A DNA stretch of 64,000 nucleotides, taken from NCBI RefSeq assembly GCF_901827175.1, contig NZ_LR594662.1, positions 5,394,001-5,458,000 of the forward strand. Reading direction: 5' to 3'. The notes beneath the pieces are model-generated. The model saw nothing but the letters and a program-made list of their open reading frames with translations, was not told where the DNA came from and searched no databases. Of this stretch, positions 39,032 to 47,921 are shown in pieces. This DNA comes from Variovorax sp. RA8 (GTDB lineage Bacteria; Pseudomonadota; Gammaproteobacteria; Burkholderiales; Burkholderiaceae_C). A program made the position numbers and the translations under genes. Positions within the stretch are counted from its first letter, which is position 1; the number at the start of each line of letters is the position of its first letter.

Positions 39032-39952
39032 ATGACCCAGTACGTCCTCAAGCGCCTGCTGGGCCTCTTGCCGACACTGCTGATCGTGGCGGTGCTGGTG
39101 TTCCTGTTCGTCCACATGCTGCCCGGCGACCCGGCGCGGCTGGCGGCCGGGCCGGACGCCAGCCCCGAGACGGTGGCGCTGGTGCGCGCGGACCTCGGCC
39201 TCGACAAGCCGATGCCGCAGCAGTTCCTCAACTTCTTCACCAACATGCTGCAGGGCGACTTCGGCCGCTCGCTGCGTTCGAAGCGGCCGGTGTCCACCGA
39301 GATCGCCGAGCGCTTCATGCCCACGCTGCTGCTCACCCTTACCAGCATGGCCTGGGCGGTGGTCTTCGGCATGGCGATCGGCATCACCTCGGCCGTGTAC
39401 CGCAACCAGTGGCCCGACCGGATCGGCATGACGCTGGCGGTCTCGGGCATTTCCTTCCCGGCCTTTGCGCTGGGGATGCTGCTGATGCAGATCTTCTCGG
39501 TGCAGCTCGGCTGGCTGCCCACGGTGGGCGCCGATTCGTGGCGCCACTACATCCTGCCCTCGATCACGCTGGGCGCCGCGGTGGCGGCGGTGATGGCGCG
39601 CTTCACCCGCGCCTCCTTCGTCGAGGTGATCCAGGAGGATTTCGTGCGCACCGCGCGCGCCAAGGGCGTGTCGGAGAAGTGGGTGGTGCTCAAGCACTGC
39701 CTGCGCAACGCGCTGATCCCGGTGGTCACGATGATGGGGCTGCAGTTCGGCTTCCTGCTGGGCGGCTCGATCGTGGTCGAGGCGGTGTTCAACTGGCCGG
39801 GCCTCGGGCGCCTGCTGGTGGATGCGGTCGACATGCGCGACTACCCGGTGATCCAGACGCTGGTGCTGCTGTTCTCGCTGGAGTTCATCCTGATCAACCT
39901 GGTGGTGGATGTGATGTACGGCTTCATCAACCCCACCATTCGCTACAAGTGA
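39032..39952 (+). CDS. gsiC: Peptide ABC transporter permease (GsiC-like)
   Basis: A 306-residue inner-membrane permease. It starts with the DppB/GsiC-type helix [22 protein letters not shown], then PGDPARL, and has the ABC-coupling loop [33 protein letters not shown] near residues 190-222 (motif shown: [12 protein letters not shown]). About six transmembrane helices are expected. It pairs with the permease 25 bp downstream. Confidence 0.93.
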   Translation: MTQYVLKRLLGLLPTLLIVAVLVFLFVHMLPGDPARLAAGPDASPETVALVRADLGLDKPMPQQFLNFFTNMLQGDFGRSLRSKRPVSTEIAERFMPTLLLTLTSMAWAVVFGMAIGITSAVYRNQWPDRIGMTLAVSGISFPAFALGMLLMQIFSVQLGWLPTVGADSWRHYILPSITLGAAVAAVMARFTRASFVEVIQEDFVRTARAKGVSEKWVVLKHCLRNALIPVVTMMGLQFGFLLGGSIVVEAVFNWPGLGRLLVDAVDMRDYPVIQTLVLLFSLEFILINLVVDVMYGFINPTIRYK

Positions 39953-39976
39953 CGCACGTGACGCACGTGACAGACG

Positions 39977-40909
39977 ATGAGCACCCCTCCCGCTGAACCC
40001 ATCCCCGCCGTGGCCGAGCAGCCGATCGACGCCACTGCCGCAGTCGCCGCGTCCTCGCGCGTGCGCACGCCCTGGACGGAGTTCTGGCGCAAGTTCCGCA
40101 TGCAGCATGTCGCGATGGGCGCGGGCATCTTCGTGCTGCTGCTGGTGGCCGTGGCCATCCTCGCGCCCTGGATCGTGCCGTACGACGCCGAGAACTTCTT
40201 CGACTACGACAAGCTCAACACCGGCCCCTCGGCGGCCCACTGGTTCGGGGTCGATCCGCTGGGGCGCGACATCTTCAGCCGCATCCTGATGGGCGCACGC
40301 ATCTCGCTGGCCACGGGCTTCCTCTCGGTGGTGCTGGGCGCCATCGTGGGGACCGCGCTGGGCCTGCTGGCCGGCTACTACGGCGGCTGGTGGGACCGCA
40401 TCGTGATGCGAATTTCCGACGTGCTCTTCGCCTTCCCCGGCATCCTGCTGGCGCTGGGCGTGGTCGCCATCCTCGGCAGCAGCATGACGAACGTGGTGGT
40501 GGCGGTGTCGGTGTTCAGCGTGCCGGCCTTCGCGCGGCTGGTGCGCGGCAACACGCTGGCACTGAAGAACCTCACCTATATCGAGGCCACGCGCAGCATC
40601 GGCGCGAGCGACAGCACCATCCTGCTGCGCCACATCCTGCCGGGCACCATCTCGTCCATCGTCGTGTACTTCACGATGCGGCTGGGCACTTCGATCATCA
40701 CGGCGGCCAGCCTCAGCTTTCTGGGCATGGGCGCACAGCCGCCGATGCCCGAATGGGGCGCGATGCTGAACGAGGCGCGCGCGGACATGGTCAACGCGCC
40801 GCACGTGGCGCTGTTTCCGTCGCTGGCGATCTTCTTCACGGTGCTGGCCTTCAACCTGCTGGGGGATGGGCTGCGCGACGCACTCGATCCCAAGATCGAC
40901 CGCCTGTAG
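39977..40909 (+). CDS. gsiD: Peptide ABC transporter permease (GsiD-like)
   Basis: A 310-residue partner permease. An N-terminal cytoplasmic segment is followed by a first helix ([19 protein letters not shown]), then the DppC-type [16 protein letters not shown] block and the EAA coupling loop [23 protein letters not shown]. The C-terminal [14 protein letters not shown] is also typical. A tandem ACGCACGTG repeat lies just before its start at 39953-39970. Confidence 0.93.
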   Translation: MSTPPAEPIPAVAEQPIDATAAVAASSRVRTPWTEFWRKFRMQHVAMGAGIFVLLLVAVAILAPWIVPYDAENFFDYDKLNTGPSAAHWFGVDPLGRDIFSRILMGARISLATGFLSVVLGAIVGTALGLLAGYYGGWWDRIVMRISDVLFAFPGILLALGVVAILGSSMTNVVVAVSVFSVPAFARLVRGNTLALKNLTYIEATRSIGASDSTILLRHILPGTISSIVVYFTMRLGTSIITAASLSFLGMGAQPPMPEWGAMLNEARADMVNAPHVALFPSLAIFFTVLAFNLLGDGLRDALDPKIDRL

Positions 40910-40920
40910 GGGCCGTAGCC

Positions 40921-42030
40921 ATGGCGCCTGCCATTCCGCGCATCGGCGCCCTGCCCTCCGGCCGCCGCGACGCCATCACCGATGTGGCCGGCGTCACGGT
41001 GGGCCATTGCACGCTCGACGAGGGAGACGTGCAGACCGGCGTGACGGTGGTGTGCCCGCATGCGGGCGACCCTTACCTGCAGCGCGTGCCGGCGGGTGTC
41101 GCGGTGATCAACGGCTTCGGCAAGAGCGTGGGGTTGGTGCAGGTGGAGGAGCTCGGCGTGCTCGAGACGCCGATCGCGCTGACCAACACCTTCTCGGCGC
41201 CGACCGTGGCCGAGGCGCAGATTCGCGACTGCATCGCGATGGATCCGGAATGCGGGCGCAGCCTGCCCAGTGTCAATCCGCTGGTCTTCGAGTGCAACGA
41301 CGGCTTCCTCAATGACATGCAACGCATGGCCGTGCGCGGGCATCACTACCTGCAGGCCCGGGCCGCGGCCGGCGAGGAGGTCCCTCAGGGCTCGGTCGGC
41401 GCGGGCCGGGGCATGTCGTGCTTCGCGCTCAAGGGCGGCATCGGCACGGCGTCGCGCCGCGTGTCGGCGCCCGGTGCCGGGTTGCACACGGTGGGCGCGC
41501 TGGTGCTGGCCAACTATGGCCTGCTGCCCAACCTGGTGATCGCCGGCCGCGCGGTCGGTGCGCGGCTGGCGACGCAGGTGGCGACCCAGCTGGCCGGAGC
41601 TATGCCGGCGGCCGACCCCGAGAAGGGCTCGATCATCATGCTGATCGCCACCGACGCGCCGCTCGACGCCCGCCAGCTGCGCCGCCTGGCGCTGCGCGCC
41701 GGCGCGGGCCTGGCGCGCACCGGCTCGGTTTTCGGCCATGGCAGCGGCGACATCGCGCTGGCTTTCTCGACCGCCTACACGCTGCCGCAGCGCCGCGAGC
41801 AGCCGATGCCCGCGGTCGCCCTGCTGCACGACGCGCTGCTCGACGGCCTGTTCCAGGCCACGGCCGATAGCGTGGAGCAGGCGATTCTGCATGCGCTGTG
41901 GCACGCCGAGTCCATCACCGGGCGCGACGGCCATGTGCGCCCGGCGCTCACCGAACTGCTGCGCGACTGGCCGTCCGACGCGTTCGCCCCATCCGACGAT
42001 CCGCACGGCCCCCACGACCCGCACTCATGA
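40921..42030 (+). CDS. P1 family peptidase (DmpA/BapA-type beta-peptidyl aminopeptidase)
   Basis: A 369-residue Ntn-type precursor. The family self-cleaves between Gly and Ser to expose the nucleophile: here Gly236-Ser237 in EKGSIIMLIATDAPL, the same context as DmpA and BapA. Other blocks are NAITDV-like DAITDVAGVTVGH, GVAVINGFGKSVGLVQVEELG and TPIALTNTF. Family enzymes release N-terminal residues from beta-peptides, or D-amino acids from short amides, after import. It lacks a signal peptide, so it acts in the cytoplasm. Its stop overlaps the next ATG by 4 bp. Confidence 0.93.
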   Translation: MAPAIPRIGALPSGRRDAITDVAGVTVGHCTLDEGDVQTGVTVVCPHAGDPYLQRVPAGVAVINGFGKSVGLVQVEELGVLETPIALTNTFSAPTVAEAQIRDCIAMDPECGRSLPSVNPLVFECNDGFLNDMQRMAVRGHHYLQARAAAGEEVPQGSVGAGRGMSCFALKGGIGTASRRVSAPGAGLHTVGALVLANYGLLPNLVIAGRAVGARLATQVATQLAGAMPAADPEKGSIIMLIATDAPLDARQLRRLALRAGAGLARTGSVFGHGSGDIALAFSTAYTLPQRREQPMPAVALLHDALLDGLFQATADSVEQAILHALWHAESITGRDGHVRPALTELLRDWPSDAFAPSDDPHGPHDPHS

Positions 42031-42845
42031 AAATCCTGATCTCCGTCGACATCGAAGGCGTGGCCGGCGTCTTCCATTCCCAGCAGACGCGGGCCGGCAA
42101 TCCCGAGTACGAGCGTGCGCGCCGGCTGATGACCGAGGAGGCTAACGCCGCGATCGCGGGCGCCTTCGACGGCGGGGCCACCGAGGTCTGGGTGAACGAC
42201 TCGCACGGCGACTTCCGCAACATGCCGCCGGACTTGCTCGATGCGCGCGCCCAGGTGATCCAGGGCAAGCCGCGCTACCTGAGCATGGTGGCGGGCGTGG
42301 AGCTCGGCATGGAGGGGGTCTGCATGATCGGCTACCACTCGCGCGCCGGCGGCAGTGGCATCCTGGCCCACACCATCAACAGCTTTGCCTTCGCGGGCGT
42401 CGAGATCGGCGGCCAGGCGCTCGGCGAAGCCGGCCTGTACGGCGCGTTGGCCGGCGAGTACGGGGTGCCGGTGCTGATGGCGAGCGGCGACGACGTCTTC
42501 ATCGCGGAGAACCGGGCGCTCTTCCCGCACGCCACCTTCGTGCAGACCAAGCGCGCCACGGGGCAGACCAGCGGCGTCTCGCTCTCGCCGGCGCAGTCCT
42601 GCGCTGCGATACGCGAAGGCGTGGCGGCGGCGCTGGCCGCGCGCGCGCAGCCGAGTCCGCTGCTGCTCGCCAAGCCATTGGCCGTCACCCTGCGGACCCA
42701 GACGCCCGCAATGGCCGACTTGTTCTGCCAGTGGCCTGCCTTCGAGCGCAGCGCGCCGACCGAGCTTCGCTTCGCCGCGCCTTCGGTGGAAGCGGCGGTG
42801 CGCATGCTCAATTGCTGCTCGGCGATGTCGGCGATGCTGCGCTGA
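42027..42845 (+). CDS. M55 family D-aminopeptidase (DppA-like)
   Basis: A 272-residue zinc peptidase. The first zinc ligands are in ISVDIEGVAGV (Asp8 and Glu10), followed by NDSHGD and MIGYHSRAG with further His ligands, and the conserved NSFAFAGVEIGGQALGEAGL block. The family (B. subtilis DppA) forms a decamer that removes N-terminal D-amino acids such as D-Ala from peptides. As the last gene of the operon it complements the isoaspartyl and beta-peptidyl peptidases: together they would break peptides that normal peptidases leave. Confidence 0.93.
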   Translation: MKILISVDIEGVAGVFHSQQTRAGNPEYERARRLMTEEANAAIAGAFDGGATEVWVNDSHGDFRNMPPDLLDARAQVIQGKPRYLSMVAGVELGMEGVCMIGYHSRAGGSGILAHTINSFAFAGVEIGGQALGEAGLYGALAGEYGVPVLMASGDDVFIAENRALFPHATFVQTKRATGQTSGVSLSPAQSCAAIREGVAAALAARAQPSPLLLAKPLAVTLRTQTPAMADLFCQWPAFERSAPTELRFAAPSVEAAVRMLNCCSAMSAMLR

Positions 42846-42895
42846 CGGCGCCGGCGAGGCAGGGAAACGCCGGGCGTGGACCTGTCCGCCCTTGT

Positions 42896-43228
42896 TTACT
42901 GCGAAGGTGCCGGGACCTCCGGAGGCTCCAGTTTGAAAGTAATTGGCTGACGAAGCCGCACCTTGACCGGTACGCCACGATAGGTGTGCGGTCGGAATTT
43001 CCATTGATTGAGGGCACTGACTGCCGCGTCTGCCAGCAGCTTGGGGGACTCTCCGATGATGGTTGTGCGCGCAACGTTTCCGCGCTCGTCGACTTCCATT
43101 TCGACAAGGACTCGTCCTTGAACGCCTGCTTGCCTTGCCTCGCGTGGGTACGGGGATGGTACGGCGTGCAGGACTCGAGTTGGCTGATCCAGTCCAAGCG
43201 CACCCTCCTCCGAGGTGGAGTCCTTCAT
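42896..43228 (-). CDS. TonB C-terminal-domain protein; upstream lipoprotein signal out of frame with any start
   Basis: From the ATG at 43228 this frame gives 110 residues with a TonB-type domain (PSPYPREARQAGVQGRVLVEMEVDERG, shown in part: YPREARQAGVQGRVLVEM, then ALNQWKFRPHTYRGVPVKV). The same frame continues upstream without a stop to about 43338 and encodes LVVSTFVLFGCATKPPTYS, a lipobox, but has no start codon there. An ATG at 43347 (MRLSLL) in another frame would supply it after one shift. The gene is therefore either frameshifted at its 5' end or expressed only as the soluble domain. Confidence 0.7.
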   Translation of the reverse strand: MKDSTSEEGALGLDQPTRVLHAVPSPYPREARQAGVQGRVLVEMEVDERGNVARTTIIGESPKLLADAAVSALNQWKFRPHTYRGVPVKVRLRQPITFKLEPPEVPAPSQ

Positions 43229-43416
43229 AAGGGCTGCTACAGCTTGTTCGTAGCTCAGGCTCGGCGAACCTCCTATCGAATACGTCGGAGGCTTGGTTGC
43301 ACAGCCAAACAGAACGAAAGTAGAGACGACAAGAGAGAAAGTCTCATGCGGGTTTGCACAGATTTATGGGTGATGTAGGCAACTGCACGCAAGCACGTCC
43401 CGTGTTGAGCAATGGA

Positions 43417-43768
43417 TTACCGCAAACTGAGCGTTTCCCAACGCGGCCCGAGCAGATCTCCGCAATCCCAGCGTATGAATTCCAGTTCAAGCAAACGGCC
43501 GTTCTCGTCGGCGTGAAGCAGCACCAGACAGCTCGGTGTTGTCACTGTCAAGCATTCTTCCCTCAACGCCGAAGGGATGCTGTCCACGGTACGGAGGTCG
43601 GTCGTATCCGGCGATGTTGAGCACGACGCGAGATCCGTCGGGAGTAGCGGGGGCTGCAGAGGCCTTTTGTAGATCCTGAAGGAGTTGCGCGCGTTCACTT
43701 TTGCCAAGCCCGCTAGCCAAGTTGGCTATCAGCGTTCTCTCATCATCAGTCAGTGAGCGCATGTTCAT
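43417..43768 (-). pseudogene. DUF6984-like (immunity-type) protein, frameshifted
   Basis: The start frame from 43768 reads MNMRSLTDDERTLIANLASG and continues through GRMLDSDNTELSG, after which it degenerates. The adjacent frame carries on coherently as LVLLHADENGRLLELEFIRWDCGD to a stop at 43417. One shift near 43530 joins them into about 115 residues. The pattern (N-terminal R-x-L-T-x-x-E, C-terminal LLHADENGRL-LELEF) fits small DUF6984-like proteins, which I connect with polymorphic toxin loci; this assignment is tentative. Confidence 0.5.
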
Positions 43769-43947
43769 TTCACCGGAAAGAGTGTTCCGACGTTTACTGT
43801 GCAGCTAGGCAGCAGGCGAGCACGATATTCCACTTCGTACTCGGCTCGCTCCTCAAATTGCCGTCGCAATCCACCCTTTCCCCAGAGCTCGCGATCACGC
43901 GAGCATTGTTAGCGGCATCGCTGCACGGTGGATACGCGAGAACGCGG

Positions 43948-44595
43948 CTACGATGGGCTCTTTCGAAAAAGTGCATTGACAACAGGCGGGCAACCCAGAG
44001 CTAAAAGCCCCCGCTCAAGATCATCGAATTCACCAATTCGCTTGAGCAACAATGCATCAGCTGCAACTAAGTGGTTGATGATCTCGGAGTCAGACGATAG
44101 GTCTCCAGTCCAGCCAAGCTCAAGCAAAGTATGACGAGGAAGATCTCTGGGCAAAGCAACCAGATAGGCGCAGTGCTCTTTTAGCAGAAATTGGGCAACA
44201 TCTTCGGCAGCCAACTCGGACAGTCTTGCCGCTCCAAAGAACTTCAATTTCCCTTCAGACTGCATCATCACTTCTTCACTCGATTGAATGTCATCTGGTA
44301 CTTTCAACCCTCTGGCGCGCAATGCGCCCCAAAGCTTGTAGTAGCGGACAACTCTCGTATCTGGCTGCCAAACCCGCGTCCCTGCGAGCAACCAAAGTTC
44401 GCTGCAGGGAAGCTCCTTTTTCACCAAAGCGAGCACATGGTTCAACACTGCCAGAAGCGCTTTATGGGGTGGGGCCTCGTCAGCAACCCAACTCGCGCCG
44501 GCCAAAGCAGTTGACGGGCGAGTTTGAGTCAGATTCATGACGTTGTTCTCCGTGAAGAGATCTTCCGTCCTACTCACTCTAATATTAGTAGTCAT
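43948..44595 (-). CDS. Putative immunity protein of the adjacent Rhs toxin tip
   Basis: A 215-residue protein. ATG 44595 is chosen for the GGAGGG ribosome site 8 bp upstream; it overlaps the last 11 bases of the Rhs tip frame (stop at 44585). It has no signal peptide or clear membrane helix; the sequence is rich in Leu and acidic residues (LSELAAEDVAQFLLKEHCAYL). No family was recognised. Position directly after a toxin tip, overlap, and lower GC than its neighbours are the standard marks of a cognate immunity gene. Confidence 0.6.
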   Translation of the reverse strand: MTTNIRVSRTEDLFTENNVMNLTQTRPSTALAGASWVADEAPPHKALLAVLNHVLALVKKELPCSELWLLAGTRVWQPDTRVVRYYKLWGALRARGLKVPDDIQSSEEVMMQSEGKLKFFGAARLSELAAEDVAQFLLKEHCAYLVALPRDLPRHTLLELGWTGDLSSDSEIINHLVAADALLLKRIGEFDDLERGLLALGCPPVVNALFRKSPS

Positions 44596-45561
44596 AGTGA
44601 TTTCCCTCCGGACCATTGAAATGAGGACCACGATTCTGCGGATTTCCGACTCCGAAATTGTGGCCGCCAGCGTCGTCTCGGATTCTTACCGTTGTTGTAC
44701 CTCCACCTTGGGCAGGAACTTGGTACTCGTAGATCCGGCCTGGCTGAGCAGCGTTACTCCTATTCACATTGGGCAGGACTTGACTCGGCTGCTGACTTGT
44801 GGGAACGCCCGCCTGTCTCTTGGCTTCATTGAAGGCGCCACTTCGACCTGCTCCCTGCGGCGTGAAGCTTTGTGGGCGCGCCCCTGGGTGACGACGACGG
44901 TGTTGTCGATGAGCTGGTCGCCGAACCAGCGCTGGCCGAGGGTGGCCGCCACGAGCTTGGCGAGCGGGCGTGCCGGATCCATCAGGAGGTCGAAGGAGGC
45001 CTTGTGCTCGACGATGGTGCCGTCGGCATCCAGGGCGGAGTCCTCGCCCATGGCCTGGAAGCCATCGGAGTTGACGGCTGTGGTGGCGTTGAAGTTGTGG
45101 GTCCAGCCCTCGCCGAGAGGGCCGTTCTGGTTGCGCAGGCCGGAGCTGTACAGGCGCTGGAAGCCCAGGCTCTGGGGGAAGGCGCCGATGCCGACGTTGA
45201 GGTCCTCGTGGTTGTAGAGGAAGTGGCCCTGGACCATGTCGATGGGGTCGCCGAGGAGTTGCAGACCTGCCTGGATGAGGCTGAGAGGTTCTCGGGATGC
45301 GGGGACCAGGATCTCTGCGAGGGTCCCCGCTGACTGCTCGTACGTGGAGTAGCCGCCCGACAGGCCATTGCTGATGATCGCGCCCAGGTAGAGGCCCGAG
45401 CCCACGGTGAAGTAACCCGCACCCGCCCAGCTGTTCTCGGCGATGTCGCAGCGCGCTGGCAGGATCAGGCGCAGGCCTGAGGAAAGATAGCTGCTGAAGT
45501 TGGCCAGGTGGGCACTGCATCCCACGAGGTTGGGCTGCACGGCGCTGGCGTAGTTGAACAC
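44585..45561 (-). pseudogene. Rhs-type polymorphic toxin with the core deleted: DUF6531 head fused out of frame to the toxin tip
   Basis: The frame from a GTG at 45561 reads FNYASAVQPNLVG and reaches the Rhs entry domain: GDPIDMVQGHFLYNHEDLNVG, GEGWTHNFNATTAVNSDG. Around 44870-44890 this frame becomes meaningless, while the neighbouring frame begins a toxin tip: SGAFNEAKRQAGVPTSQQP, PGRIYEYQVPAQ, and a C-terminus GPHFNGPEGNHYDY to the stop at 44585. All YD repeats and the auto-cleavage region, normally about 1000 residues, are missing. The result is a deletion scar that joins the head and the tip out of frame. Confidence 0.75.
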
Positions 45562-45968
45562 GCACTTACGAAGAGATCGCTAGCCCATACCTCCATGCCA
45601 CGCCTATCCAACGCGGTCACTCGAGCGCCCTGCCGGATGGAAGACGTGCTGCCGGAAGTCGCCACTGGCTCGGGAAGTGCACCTGCGGTCTGGAGCAGGC
45701 AAACGTTCCTGTCTTCGTCTGCAGCCACCAACGAGGCCAGCGTCGTTCCTTGGCTGTAGCTCACCGAGTACGAATTCGCGCCAGCAAGACGGTGGCAGAC
45801 CGTAGCGATCTGGCGGGGGCCAACAATGACACCCTGAAAACTCGCGGCAGCGCCAGCGGAGATCGATACCGTGGCGTCGGAAGCAGCGCGAAGTGCAGCA
45901 TTCAATTCGGCTGCATCTGCGCTCACTGCAGCTGCGGCTGACATGGCAATAATAATGAATATTTTCAT
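45465..45968 (-). pseudogene. Trypsin-like serine protease fragment fused to the Rhs head
   Basis: From ATG 45968 there is a signal peptide (MKIFIIIAMSAAAAVSADAAE) and a trypsin-like N-terminal half: FQGVIVGPRQIATVCHRL with the likely catalytic His and DEDRNVCLLQ with the likely Asp. Coherent sequence stops at WASDLFV (about 45575), where it meets the Rhs head in a different frame. The half with the catalytic Ser (GDSGGP) is lost, so no active protease can be made. Confidence 0.6.
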
Positions 45969-46187
45969 ATTTATTTGAAGGAATGCACACAAGCGTCGCA
46001 CGCATTGATGGCATCACCGGGAATTCGTAAATTCCCCAGATAGTTGCCGACCGCTCTCCCCCTGAGGGCCAAAAAAATCGCCAGATGTCGGGTGTCACAT
46101 GAACATCGAATTGTCAGTTCACACATGTGCATTCAGTATGGCGCAGCCTAAAAATTTGCCGTCAAAATAAAAACAGCAGAGCCATCT

Positions 46188-46745
46188 TCACGTGAATGAG
46201 TAGTTGCTTAGCAAAATCGTGAGAAATTCTGCGCCAAAGCTTTCCACTAACTCGACGTCCCGTGCAGTTCGCCGCAAGAGCCAGCTAGAAATGTCTTCTT
46301 TGCTGAAAAAACTATCTCTTACAGCTTTTATGCTATCTAAGGCCTGGGGGGAATCGATGGCGAAAACGCCAACATCAACAGGACGACTTTGATAAACGAT
46401 CCATCTCTGTTTTGCATCCAAAAATGCCATCCCATCAACATCACCTCCATCGCGAAGGGCTTTACCAAGCCCACTGATCTCAACGGGCCAGTCTGCGCTC
46501 GGGTCCAAGCGCGCCAAGAGAGATCGACTCGAACTAGCGAATACCTCCACTTCAAGCTCTTCGCCGAAGCATGCAACAGCGACTTCCCGGATTGCGGAAA
46601 TCATCGGCTTAGACGAGCTGATGTCCGCGTCGAAAAATAGATATTTTTTGAATCGCTTGACCAGGATCTGTTCTGGAAGCTTTGCCGCTTGAACGATTAC
46701 GTCGATTAGTTTATCTGCCGATTTGTCTGTTGTTACACTCTGCAT
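46188..46745 (-). CDS. Putative orphan immunity protein in the Rhs island
   Basis: A 185-residue protein from ATG 46745 with GGGGAAG upstream. It is visibly AT-richer than its surroundings. It contains LPEQILVKRFKKYLFFDADIS, DGMAFLDAKQRWIVYQ and VGVFAIDSPQALDSIKAVRD; no signal or membrane helix is seen and no family was recognised. The start overlaps the end of the upstream secreted protein gene (46733) by 13 bp, the same architecture as the Rhs tip and its neighbour at 44585/44595. Confidence 0.6.
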   Translation of the reverse strand: MQSVTTDKSADKLIDVIVQAAKLPEQILVKRFKKYLFFDADISSSKPMISAIREVAVACFGEELEVEVFASSSRSLLARLDPSADWPVEISGLGKALRDGGDVDGMAFLDAKQRWIVYQSRPVDVGVFAIDSPQALDSIKAVRDSFFSKEDISSWLLRRTARDVELVESFGAEFLTILLSNYSFT

Positions 46746-47215
46746 ATCACTTCCCCAGAAAGCGTAGCTTGGTAATGATTGTGTCGAGAACTGAAACGGA
46801 AGCCGACGGTGGCGAAGGTGACCGGGGGCATGTTGGCGCGCAGCACGCCGGGGGCGGGGGCGAATTCGCTGGTGGTGCCTGCAGCGCCGGCACCGCGGGC
46901 AGAGACATTGGCCTCTTTGGCGCCGTCCTTGACGGCTTCGCGCCGCACGGGGTCCTTGGCGGTGGGCAGGTCGATCGGCTGGTAGCGCAGCGCGGGCTGG
47001 CCGCTGGCGAAGCTCAACGAGCTCCCCGAGCCTGATGTATTGCCGGAGGAAGAGCGCTGGCTGATCGTGGCCTTGGCAACGGGAACGCCGAGGGCAACGG
47101 AAGGCGGCGCAGCCTTGCGTGCAACGCCGCCCTGGATCTGTGCAGCAGCGATGCCGCCCGCAAGCGATGTGGCAACGGCCACGGCAACGGCGCACGCGCG
47201 CGCGAGCTTGGACAT
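46733..47215 (-). CDS. Secreted Rhs-associated protein, probably truncated and fused to a toxin C-terminal stub
   Basis: A 160-residue protein from ATG 47215 (GGGAG ribosome site). It has a signal peptide (ACAVAVAVATSLAGGIAAAQ) and a Ser/Gly-rich linker. The body LRYQPIDLPTAKDPVRREAVKDG and VLRANMPPVTFATVGFRF looks like the N-terminal leader of a large secreted Rhs protein. The final residues (SSRHNHYQATLSGEVICRV) change character and end over the start of the putative immunity gene, which suggests that a central deletion joined the leader to the last codons of a former toxin. Confidence 0.55.
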   Translation of the reverse strand: MSKLARACAVAVAVATSLAGGIAAAQIQGGVARKAAPPSVALGVPVAKATISQRSSSGNTSGSGSSLSFASGQPALRYQPIDLPTAKDPVRREAVKDGAKEANVSARGAGAAGTTSEFAPAPGVLRANMPPVTFATVGFRFSSRHNHYQATLSGEVICRV

Positions 47216-47286
47216 GGGAACTCCCTGGGGCTTCTTATTGGAGAACTGGCTGCACGCACCTGGGCGTGCAGCGGGGAACCGGCCGG

Positions 47287-47571
47287 CTAAGACGAGGTGG
47301 CCGCGACCGAGGTGCGATTGCCTGCGGCGTCGTAGCTGTAGGTGATGGTGGTGGTGGCGCTGCCGTCGCTGTAGACAGCACTGGCCAGGCGGCCCAGTGC
47401 GTCGTAGCTGTAGCTCACGGAACCCGCATGAGCGGGAAGGCCTGCGAGCGCGGCGGCGCACAGGCAAGCGGCAAGGACTGTGCGGCACAGGGTCCGAGTC
47501 GACACATGGCGATCGGGTGGCATCGATGCGCGCGATGCACACGCTGGCAATGCAGCGGGATTTTTATTCAT
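47287..47571 (-). CDS. Secreted mini-YD-repeat (Rhs-repeat) protein, 94 aa
   Basis: The start is ATG 47571 after GGGAG. A signal peptide with hydrophobic core (TVLAACLCAAALAGLPAHA) is followed by just two YD repeats: YSYDALGRLASAVYSDGS and YSYDAAGNRTSVAATSS to the stop. Full-length Rhs proteins carry dozens of repeats. This may be a genuine small secreted protein, repeated in Rhs islands, or the 5' stub of a deleted Rhs gene. It is 71 bp upstream of the secreted protein at 46733-47215, same strand. Confidence 0.65.
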   Translation of the reverse strand: MNKNPAALPACASRASMPPDRHVSTRTLCRTVLAACLCAAALAGLPAHAGSVSYSYDALGRLASAVYSDGSATTTITYSYDAAGNRTSVAATSS

Positions 47572-47921
47572 GGGGGACTCCCTGCTTTTGATGCGGCCGA
47601 ACTGTAGTCGAGCCGAGCGCAAACAAAAACTCGCTTTTTGTCGCGCAATCTTCATGCGCGATCACTCGCGGACGGACTCCCGGATCGGTAGTCGATACCG
47701 ATAAAACTTCCGTCTGAATTGCATGGACGCTCCCGCCTCGGTATCTTCGCGCCACCAAAAAACAGGGAGGACCTGAACGATGGCTGGCTCCGGCCCGCTG
47801 TCGTTCCTTGTCATGCGAAATCGCTTGCACGCACAGGCCACGAAGACGTGGCACATCGCCTTGACGGGCGCACCATCAGCCGGGCAAGCTGCCCCGCTTC
47901 CTTCCATCGATCCGCGAGTGC
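47572..47921. other. Divergent promoter region between the Rhs island and the LuxR gene
   Basis: About 350 bp without a recognised gene. It contains the divergent promoters of the mini-YD gene (minus) and the LuxR-type regulator (plus). No lux-box-like 20-bp palindrome was found by eye. Confidence 0.4.

Noticed and set aside
39953..39970. Tandem ACGCACGTG repeat before the second permease gene considered as a regulatory site
   Set aside because: Only two copies of nine bases inside a short intergenic gap of a tightly packed operon; most likely chance or a small local duplication.
47287..47571. YD repeats considered as a nucleotide repeat array or CRISPR-like structure
   Set aside because: Only two imperfect protein repeats without regular spacers; no CRISPR array or cas gene was seen anywhere in the window.
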